Assembly (NCBI GenBank): GCA_035310015.1
Contig: DATGEO010000024.1
Coordinates: forward strand, 1-9,393
Reading direction: 5' to 3'
Source of the DNA: DATGEO01 sp035310015
Lineage (GTDB): Bacteria; Chloroflexota; Dormibacteria; Dormibacterales; Dormibacteraceae
Length of the DNA: 9,393 nucleotides
Part shown: positions 1-4,634 of the stretch, one piece after another
Layout: the number at the start of each line of letters is the position of its first letter
Position numbering within the stretch: position 1 is the stretch's first letter
The notes under the pieces: model-generated
The model's database searches: none
The model's input: the letters and a program-made list of their open reading frames with translations, nothing else
What the model was told of the DNA's origin: nothing
Program-made: the position numbers and the translations under genes

Positions 1-1319
1 TGGTCGTGGCGCGTGGCGCGCGTCTTCAGCACCGTGAGCGTTCGGGTCACGTGCGCCGTGTCCTGCGCGTACTGCAGCACGATCACGTTGTCGGCCAGGT
101 GCGAGAGCCCCTGCTCTGACACGTGGCGGATGTCGTAGAGCTCCGCGACCTCGAGCGTCATCATCAGGCTGACGCCCTTGCGGGTGCAGCGCTGCACCAG
201 CGAGAACATCCACTCGCGAAAACGCGTGGGATCGCCGGCGGCCCTCATCACGTCAGGGAGGCTGTCGATCACGACTCGCGTCGCCTTCTTGGCCTCGATG
301 AGATCGAGGAGCTCGTAGACCCACTGGTCGACGTGCATGTCGACGATTCCGCGGCTGAGGACGTGCAGGTTCTTCGCGTCGATCGACCAGCCGAATCCGG
401 CCACGATCCGGCCGAGCTGGGTGCGGTTCTCCTGAAAGGTGGCGAGGATTCCAGGCTCCCCGGACTTTGCGCCTTCGAACAGGAAATGCAGGCCGATGAG
501 GGTCTTGCCCACGCCCGTCGGGCCGACCACCAGGGTCGAGGCGCCGGGCCAGATGCCGCCGCCGAGCATGTGGTCGAGGAGGGGCACGCCGAGCTTGATC
601 TTCTTCTCAGCGAGCTCGTACGGGGTCACGTCCTGCGGGTCGGCCAGCCGTGGGAAGACGTTGAAGCCATTGGAGGACAGGCGGTAGAGGTGCTGGCCCG
701 ACTGGAACCCGCTGCCGCGCAGCTTCATGACCTGGAGCGTCCTCTGCTCGCGCTCGTTCAGCTGCTTGATGTCGAGCGCGATGATGGCGTCGGCGACCGC
801 GTACTCCGGCGCGTCCTGAGCATTGCTGCGGGCGTACTCGTCGATCCACAGCGACGTGGTCGCGGCGGCGGTGAGACGCCGGGTCACCGAATCCAGGAAA
901 AGCCTGTACGCGGCGTCGTCCTTCGCGAACGCGTGGAGCGCACGAAAGCTGTCGATCACGACCATGCTCGCCTTCGTCTGCTTCAGCAGATCGCCGAGCG
1001 TGTCGAGCACGCCGTCGAGACCGGCGGTCGTGAGCGGCCGGCCGAGATCCTCATAGATCACGCTGCCTTTCTGGACGGCCCCGACGTCGAAGAAATCCAG
1101 CGACTGGCCGTAGCGGACGATCTTGTCGAACGGCTCGGTGACAGTCGACAGGTAGAGCGCCGGGCGTTCAGGCGTCGCGTTGTGAAACGCGTACTGCTGG
1201 GCCAGGATGGTCTTGCCGCTGCCCGGCACGCCGATGATCAGGGTGATCGCGTTCTTCGGCAGGCCGCCGTTCAAGATCTCGTCGAGGCGGGCATGCCCGC
1301 TCGAAAGCCGGTCGCTCAA
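1..1319 (-). CDS. KaiC-like two-domain RecA-superfamily ATPase (C-terminus cut by window edge)
   Basis: Reading the minus strand from 1319 gives 439 residues with no stop, so the gene continues past base 1. Two KaiC/RecA-type ATPase domains are visible. Domain 1 has Walker A GVPGSGKT at about residues 30-37 and a Walker B strand ending in Asp123-Ser. Domain 2 has Walker A GPTGVGKT at about 266-273 and Walker B ending in Asp352-Ser. This is the tandem layout of circadian-type KaiC and its many non-circadian bacterial relatives, which act as cytosolic ATP-driven signalling proteins. The start is taken as TTG at 1319-1317, because its TTGA overlaps the TGA stop of the upstream gene and no ATG or GTG lies nearby in frame; this implies translational coupling. 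Where KaiC has a Glu-Glu pair after Walker A, this protein has Thr61-Glu62 and Gln296-Glu297. No KaiA or KaiB gene is in the window, so a clock role is not supported. Family assignment is secure; function is inference. Confidence 0.93.
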   Translation of the reverse strand, partial: MSDRLSSGHARLDEILNGGLPKNAITLIIGVPGSGKTILAQQYAFHNATPERPALYLSTVTEPFDKIVRYGQSLDFFDVGAVQKGSVIYEDLGRPLTTAGLDGVLDTLGDLLKQTKASMVVIDSFRALHAFAKDDAAYRLFLDSVTRRLTAAATTSLWIDEYARSNAQDAPEYAVADAIIALDIKQLNEREQRTLQVMKLRGSGFQSGQHLYRLSSNGFNVFPRLADPQDVTPYELAEKKIKLGVPLLDHMLGGGIWPGASTLVVGPTGVGKTLIGLHFLFEGAKSGEPGILATFQENRTQLGRIVAGFGWSIDAKNLHVLSRGIVDMHVDQWVYELLDLIEAKKATRVVIDSLPDVMRAAGDPTRFREWMFSLVQRCTRKGVSLMMTLEVAELYDIRHVSEQGLSHLADNVIVLQYAQDTAHVTRTLTVLKTRATRHD

Positions 1320-1990
1320 CGAGGCGCCGGTTGCCGTGACGGACGAGCGAGAGCGCTGGTGCCGAGCAGGTCGCGCACCGCCGACGCCAGCGCGAGCGGC
1401 TCGAGCGGTTTGTGCAGGAAGGCCGACGCGCCAAGGGCGATGGCCTCTTCGCCCGCGTCGATCGATGCGACCGCCAGGATCTCGCCGGTGCCGGAACCCT
1501 TGAGCTCCGAGCAAAGCCTGAATCCGGCTCCCCCGGAGATGAGCAGATCGATGACGGCGAGGTCGGGTCGCCGTTCGGCGGCCAGCAGCCGCGCCTGCTT
1601 CGCATCGGTGGCGATGTTGACCTCGTAGCCCTCGGTGCGCAGGAAGTACTCGGCGAGGTCGGCGGCGTACGGGTCGCGCTCGACGAGCAGGATCAGCGGC
1701 TGGGTCTCTCGCGTCGGGACCGGCATCTCCGGCGGAGAGCCGGCGGTCGAGAGCTCACGGGCCAGGAGCCGGTGCGCGTCCGCCGCGCTCACCCCGGTGT
1801 CGATCTGGGCCTTGATGAACTTGAGCTGCTCGATCTGGTTGCGCGAATACAGGCGCTGCGCGCCCTCGCTGCGGCTCGGGATCACGAGCCCGTAGCGATC
1901 CTCCCAGGCCCGCAGCGTCGACGGCGCCAGGTCGAGCATGCGCGCGGTCGCCCCAATGCTGTAAACAGGCTGGTCGGCCGCCCGGGTCAC
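1316..1990 (-). CDS. MerR-type HTH fused to a response-regulator receiver domain
   Basis: The product is 224 residues. Residues about 9-79 form a MerR-family winged helix-turn-helix: a YSIGATARMLDLAPSTLRAW-type recognition helix, then a RYGL turn, an R-L-Y wing and a following helix. After a Pro-rich linker (about 84-98) comes a complete receiver domain at about 99-215. It has the acidic patch Glu104/Asp106, phosphoacceptor Asp148 (VIDLL), the Ser/Thr switch position Ser176, and Lys194 in HKP. It is therefore probably a phosphorylation-responsive DNA-binding regulator with the output domain at the N-terminus, the reverse of the usual response-regulator order. The start chosen is GTG 1990, because GGAGG ends five bases before it; an in-frame GTG at 2002 lacks this site. 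Its TGA stop overlaps the TTG of the KaiC-like gene. No histidine kinase is nearby. Autoregulation from the divergent spacer at 1991-2070 is plausible but not shown. Confidence 0.92.
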   Translation of the reverse strand: MTRAADQPVYSIGATARMLDLAPSTLRAWEDRYGLVIPSRSEGAQRLYSRNQIEQLKFIKAQIDTGVSAADAHRLLARELSTAGSPPEMPVPTRETQPLILLVERDPYAADLAEYFLRTEGYEVNIATDAKQARLLAAERRPDLAVIDLLISGGAGFRLCSELKGSGTGEILAVASIDAGEEAIALGASAFLHKPLEPLALASAVRDLLGTSALARPSRQPAPR

Positions 1991-2004
1991 GGAAACCTCC
2001 ACAA

Positions 2005-2070
2005 CACTCGGCCTCTACTTGCGCATGCTGAACTTTCCATAGCATAAATCTCAGATCTTGCCGAGGTTAT
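2005..2070. promoter_or_regulatory. Divergent promoter/operator spacer between the MerR-receiver and STAS genes
   Basis: This short spacer is much richer in A and T than its surroundings, as expected for a promoter. On the plus strand TTGCGC (2019-2024), an 18-base gap and CATAAA (2043-2048) is a weak sigma-70-like candidate. On the minus strand TATGCT (2047-2042) could be a -10 element without a good -35. An inverted CTTTCCATA (2033-2041) faces TATGGAAG (2070-2077), and a direct copy of the latter sits at 2109-2116. MerR-type regulators often bind their own divergent spacer, so these repeats are possible operators. All assignments here are weak. Confidence 0.3.
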
Positions 2071-2526
2071 ATGGAAGTGGTAAATTTTTTAGGGTCCTTG
2101 GGGCAGGGTATGGAAGGGCGGCGGTCCACCGACCACGCGTATCAGGATCGGCAGCTGATCGTCACCGCGACGGCCCGGCCGGTGGGTTTGCGCTTGGTCG
2201 GTGCTGTCGACACCTCGAACGTGGAGGCGGTGCGCCGCATCCTCGACACCACTTTGAAGCAGAACCCCGGCATCGACGTCCACATCGACGTATCGGGTCT
2301 GGAGTTCGCCGACGTGAGCGGCATACGGGCGCTGGTCTCGGCGGCGGAGTCGGCGGACGACCATCGCCGGTTCGTGCTGCACGGCCTCCCGCCGCTGATG
2401 TCGCGCGTGCTCGACGTCGTCGGCTGGACCGAGCTGCCCGCGCTCAACGTCTCGGACGCCCCGTTCCCGGGCGCAGAGGAAAGGCGTCCGCCGGACGACC
2501 CCGGCCTGACGGCTGCCGGGCCTTAG
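2071..2526 (+). CDS. STAS-domain protein, anti-sigma-factor-antagonist-like
   Basis: A 151-residue cytosolic protein with one STAS fold at about residues 28-125: strand LIVTATARPVGLRLVGAVD, helix, strand IDVHIDVSGLEFADVSG, helix RALVSAA, and strand RFVLHGLP. In classic SpoIIAA/RsbV antagonists the motif is D-S-(S/T)-G with the first Ser phosphorylated. Here it is Asp81-Val82-Ser83-Gly84, so that Ser is absent, as in some actinobacterial STAS proteins. Control by an anti-sigma kinase may therefore be absent or differ. The first ATG (2071) has GAGG four bases upstream; a second in-frame ATG at 2110 (residue 14) is a reasonable alternative because the first 13 residues are not part of the fold. 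The gene is divergent from the MerR-receiver/KaiC unit and convergent with the lytic transglycosylase, with overlapping stop codons. The acidic, Pro-rich tail (about 128-151) is probably disordered. Fold is confident; partner unknown. Confidence 0.87.
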   Translation: MEVVNFLGSLGQGMEGRRSTDHAYQDRQLIVTATARPVGLRLVGAVDTSNVEAVRRILDTTLKQNPGIDVHIDVSGLEFADVSGIRALVSAAESADDHRRFVLHGLPPLMSRVLDVVGWTELPALNVSDAPFPGAEERRPPDDPGLTAAGP

Positions 2527-3131
2527 ACCGGCCCATGGCCCGCCTGCCAGGCGAGCGCCAGGTGATAGATGCCCCAGACGTAGCGCCGCGCGTCCGGGCG
2601 CAGGTGATCCCAGTCGGTGACGAGCGACGGCCCGCCGTAGTAGTCGGTCAGGGCCTTGACCAGGTCGCCGTGATAGGTGTCGAGGTTGTTGCGGATGATC
2701 GCGCAGCCGAGCTCGATGTTGTCGTTGATGTCGGTGAGGTCGACCTTGCGGTGGAGCAGCCACGGACCGGCGGTGTCCGCGGTCGCGGGCATGATCTGCA
2801 TGATCCCGATCGCGCCCGCGCTCGAGACCGCGCTCTCGTTCCAGCCGCTTTCCCACCACGCGAGGCCGAACACGAGATTCGGATTGACGCCGTGCTCGAT
2901 CGCAGCCGCATACAGCATCGACTTCGTGATCCGCAGGTCGAGAGGCGGCGCGTTCGGGTCGATGGCCGGCGCCGGCGCCGGGCCAGGATCCGTGTTCAGG
3001 CTGTAGTTGAGCGGCGGCAGCGGCTGGTCCGGCGAACCGCCGATGGGCGGCGCGGGGTCGCCGCCGCACGCCGCCGCGGCCAAAGCCGCCAGCGTCAGCG
3101 CGCACGCGAGCACCCGCCCAAGGGGCTGCAT
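2523..3131 (-). CDS. Lytic transglycosylase lipoprotein, SLT/GH23 domain
   Basis: A 202-residue exported murein hydrolase that would cleave the MurNAc-GlcNAc bond of peptidoglycan, leaving a 1,6-anhydro end. Residues 1-22 form a lipoprotein signal with Cys22 after LAAAA, a relaxed lipobox with Ala rather than Leu at -3. Residues about 26-63 are a Pro/Ala/Gly-rich tether. The SLT domain covers about 68-180: catalytic Glu94 in WWESGWN, the AVSSAGAIGIMQIMPATA motif just after it, and an Ala/Tyr/Gly region near YYGG. It is a minimal enzyme with no LysM or SPOR domain. The ATG at 3131 has no clear ribosome binding site. It lies 37 bases after the phosphoesterase gene, so co-transcription is likely. 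Its TAA stop overlaps the TAG stop of the convergent STAS gene by three bases. The family call is secure, and the substrate follows from the family. Confidence 0.93.
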   Translation of the reverse strand: MQPLGRVLACALTLAALAAAACGGDPAPPIGGSPDQPLPPLNYSLNTDPGPAPAPAIDPNAPPLDLRITKSMLYAAAIEHGVNPNLVFGLAWWESGWNESAVSSAGAIGIMQIMPATADTAGPWLLHRKVDLTDINDNIELGCAIIRNNLDTYHGDLVKALTDYYGGPSLVTDWDHLRPDARRYVWGIYHLALAWQAGHGPV

Positions 3132-3168
3132 ATAAGAAGAACGCGCGCGCGAGGGGGTATTCGGGCCT

Positions 3169-3798
3169 CTAGACCTCGATCAGCTTGAACGGGATCGCGT
3201 TGACCAGGCGCGTGCGGCCGATCGTGAGCTCCTTGCCCTTTGGGCCGTAGGTGTTGACATGCCCGTGGATGAGCAGCCGTGGCTGCAGGCGCTCGACCAG
3301 CCCGACCAGCGCGGTGAACCCATGGTGCGGAGGATCGTCCGAGTCGCCGTAGCCGGCGGGCGGAGCGTGCGTGATAAGCATGTCGAGCGGCTGGCGCGAG
3401 AGCCACACGCGCGTGCGCAGCTTGAAAGCCCGCCAGGCCATCTCCCGCTGCGAGTACTGGTTGGGCCCCGGCCGGTAGCGCACCGAGCCGCCCAGGCCGG
3501 CGATGCGGAGTCCGGCCGCCCCGCTGACGCGTCCGTCGACGCTCTCGCAGCCGGAAGGGCCGATGCCCTCGTCGCTCGCGGCCATGCCGGCGTAGATCGA
3601 GCCGGGCGGCCGCAGCTCAGGGTCATGGTTGCCGGGGACGTACAGGAGCGGCTTGTCGGTGCGGCTGACGAGGTTCTCGAGGTACTCGAACGGCAGGTCG
3701 CCGCACGCGACGATCACGTCAGGTTTGAGGTCGCGAAGCGTTTCGCCCCACAACGCGTCCGACTCCTCGTCCGCGATCGCCAGGACGCGGACGCTCAC
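3169..3798 (-). CDS. Calcineurin-like metallophosphoesterase (Icc-type)
   Basis: A 209-residue cytosolic binuclear-metal phosphoesterase. Motifs in order: VLAIADEESD near the N-terminus, ACGDLP (about 31-36), VPGNHD (about 54-59), LITHAPP (about 142-148) and IHGHVN (about 177-182). These are the standard metallophosphatase blocks, except that the usual first block D-x-H reads Asp10-Glu11-Glu12, so a metal-ligand His is replaced by Glu. The GTG start at 3798 has GGAG four bases upstream. The gene follows the 84-residue unknown gene by 18 bases and precedes the lytic transglycosylase by 37, all on one strand, suggesting an operon. The substrate cannot be read from sequence; relatives cleave cyclic nucleotides, nucleotides or protein phosphates. 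No signal peptide or membrane segment is seen. Confidence 0.9.
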   Translation of the reverse strand: MSVRVLAIADEESDALWGETLRDLKPDVIVACGDLPFEYLENLVSRTDKPLLYVPGNHDPELRPPGSIYAGMAASDEGIGPSGCESVDGRVSGAAGLRIAGLGGSVRYRPGPNQYSQREMAWRAFKLRTRVWLSRQPLDMLITHAPPAGYGDSDDPPHHGFTALVGLVERLQPRLLIHGHVNTYGPKGKELTIGRTRLVNAIPFKLIEV

Positions 3799-3816
3799 CG
3801 GACTCCGCTGCCGGGA

Positions 3817-4071
3817 TTACGCCGCGCGCCGCGCGGAGTCGCGCGAAGTCTCTTCGCCGGCCGGGTGCTCGACCACCGCCAGGACACGCGGGGCCATGAA
3901 CTTGGCGGTGCGGACGACGCCGCCCGTTCGCGTCAGCTCGGTGATCTCCACGGTGGAGCGGGAGGTCTTGACCTCGACCCTGCGCCCCGAGCGCGTCGCC
4001 CGGACCTGGTACTCCTTGGCGGTGCCGCCGCCCGCATCCACCAGGACTTCAACAAAATCGCCTTTTGCCAT
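3817..4071 (-). CDS. Hypothetical 84-residue basic protein, first gene of the phosphoesterase operon
   Basis: I do not recognise this family. From ATG 4071 the product begins MAKGDFVEVLVDAGGGTAKE and alternates short hydrophobic and charged stretches (VEVLVD, YQVRA, RVEVKT, TVEITEL, VLAVVE). That predicts a compact beta-rich fold over residues about 5-68, followed by an acidic-then-basic disordered tail ending in Arg and Ala. It has no signal peptide, membrane helix or Cys. The frame is open to 4236, but the added upstream residues are Arg/Pro-rich and overlap hairpin structure, so ATG 4071 is preferred. There is no clear Shine-Dalgarno site; instead the start codon lies in the loop of a perfect inverted repeat. 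The stop is 18 bases before the phosphoesterase start. A small nucleic-acid-binding or regulatory partner is possible, but that is speculation. Confidence 0.7.
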   Translation of the reverse strand: MAKGDFVEVLVDAGGGTAKEYQVRATRSGRRVEVKTSRSTVEITELTRTGGVVRTAKFMAPRVLAVVEHPAGEETSRDSARRAA

Positions 4072-4095
4072 GCGGTGGTTATTCCCAAAAGGCGA
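4058..4095 (-). promoter_or_regulatory. 10-bp perfect inverted repeat with the start codon in its loop
   Basis: TCGCCTTTTG at 4058-4067 is the exact reverse complement of CAAAAGGCGA at 4086-4095. The 18-base loop contains the ATG (4071-4069) of the 84-residue protein gene. In its mRNA this would form a 10-bp stem across the initiation region. As DNA it could equally be a palindromic operator. The bases at 4091-4094 can also pair with 4097-4100 to make a short rival hairpin followed by four U residues (4090-4087), so two mutually exclusive folds are possible. The pairing is seen directly; a regulatory role is inference. Confidence 0.5.
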
Positions 4096-4102
4096 ACGCC
4101 GC

Positions 4103-4174
4103 GAGCGCTCCGGCCGCCCGGACAGCAGGAAGGCCGGATCCGCCGGCCTTCCACGCTTGTCCTCCGCAGCGCTC
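4103..4174 (-). promoter_or_regulatory. Three-tier hairpin, candidate structured 5' leader RNA
   Basis: Nested complementary arms share one axis. The outer pair is GAGCGCT (4103-4109) with AGCGCTC (4168-4174). The middle pair is GGACAGC (4120-4126) with GCTTGTCC (4155-4162), leaving one bulged base. The inner 10-bp pair is GGAAGGCCGG (4128-4137) with CCGGCCTTCC (4143-4152) around a 5-base loop. This gives about 24 pairs in 72 bases. It lies in the spacer between divergent genes, 31 bases before the start codon at 4071. It is thus more likely a leader element of the minus-strand operon than a terminator, and no T-run follows it directly. It could also be a small palindromic repeat element; a second copy is not present in the window. 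Confidence 0.45.
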
Positions 4175-4210
4175 ACATCATTGCCCCGCTCGACGCCCCG
4201 TTCCAGCCCC

Positions 4211-4253
4211 AGGTGAATGGCTTTGCAGTACCTCAAGTGAGGTAGGCGAACCT
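4211..4253. promoter_or_regulatory. Phased AGGT/ACCT half-sites upstream of the ferritin gene, candidate operator
   Basis: The core is a perfect 16-bp palindrome TACCTCAAGTGAGGTA (4229-4244). It overlaps a second inverted pair, AGGT (4240-4243) with ACCT (4250-4253). A further AGGT is at 4211-4214. The last three half-sites start at 4230, 4240 and 4250, one helical turn apart. The AGGT-N6-ACCT pair resembles the iron box of DtxR/IdeR regulators (AGGT-N7-ACCT) but its spacer is one base shorter. The array ends 48 bases before the ATG of an iron-storage gene, which makes a metal-responsive operator attractive. The repeats are seen; the regulator is inference. Confidence 0.45.
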
Positions 4254-4301
4254 GGCCCCGCCTGCGAGCGTGAACCCCGATGGGGGCGCGTTGTCTAAGG
4301 G

Positions 4302-4634
4302 ATGGGATTCGAGCAGTATCACGAGCCGGCGGCCGAGCTGTCGCAGGAGACGCGGACGTTCGCCCGGATGATCGTCTCGCTCACCGAAGAAGCCGAGGCG
4401 ATCAACTGGTACGAGCAGCGCATCAGCGTCGAGCGCGACCCGCAGGCCAGGGCGATCATGGCCAACGCGCAGGAGGAGGAGTTCAAGCACTTCTCCATGG
4501 ACCTCGAGTTCCTCATCCGCCGCACGCCGAAGTGGCGGGTGGCGCTGCAGAAGGTGCTCTTCCAGGAGGGCGACATCGTCGAGCACGGCGAAGAGGCCGA
4601 GCAGGCCGAGGCAAAAGAGGACGGAGAGGGCTAG
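4302..4634 (+). CDS. Encapsulated-ferritin-like (EncFtn-type) protein
   Basis: A 110-residue protein matching the EncFtn family, whose members form decamers with intersubunit ferroxidase centres that oxidise Fe(II) for storage inside encapsulin shells. Segment 24-41 (IVSLTEEAEAINWYEQRI) and segment 56-70 (AQEEEFKHFSMDLEF) align without gaps to the Rhodospirillum rubrum protein as I remember it. The expected ligands are present: Glu30, Glu60 and His63 for the iron site, Glu32 as outer-site ligand, and the Trp36-Tyr37 pair. KWRVALQKVLFQEGDI follows as the third helix and turn. The tail is acidic (AEQAEAKEDGEG) and lacks the usual encapsulin-targeting SLR-type peptide. An in-frame TAA sits just before the ATG, so 4302 is the earliest start. 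AAGGG is too close to act as a normal ribosome site, so leaderless translation is possible. The stop TAG lies within CTAG shared with the convergent gene. No encapsulin gene is in the window. Confidence 0.88.
   Translation: MGFEQYHEPAAELSQETRTFARMIVSLTEEAEAINWYEQRISVERDPQARAIMANAQEEEFKHFSMDLEFLIRRTPKWRVALQKVLFQEGDIVEHGEEAEQAEAKEDGEG

Noticed and set aside
1..1319. Circadian clock KaiC assignment
   Set aside because: No kaiA or kaiB is visible and the catalytic Glu pairs are changed, so only KaiC-like is supported.
123..1628. Long plus-strand open frame of about 500 codons
   Set aside because: It lies opposite the KaiC-like and MerR-receiver genes, is rich in Arg/Ala/Glu/His with no motif, and is the expected mirror frame of a GC-rich gene.
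2058..3188. Plus-strand frame of 376 codons and the opposing minus frame 2089-3105
   Set aside because: Both are out of frame with the STAS and lytic transglycosylase genes, which have recognisable folds.
4128..4152. Inner 10-bp hairpin as a rho-independent terminator
   Set aside because: It has no T-run on either strand, and both flanking genes point away from it.
4072..4236. N-terminal extension of the 84-residue protein to 4236
   Set aside because: The extra 55 residues are low-complexity Arg/Pro/Gly and are encoded by the hairpin region; a natural start MAKGDF follows.
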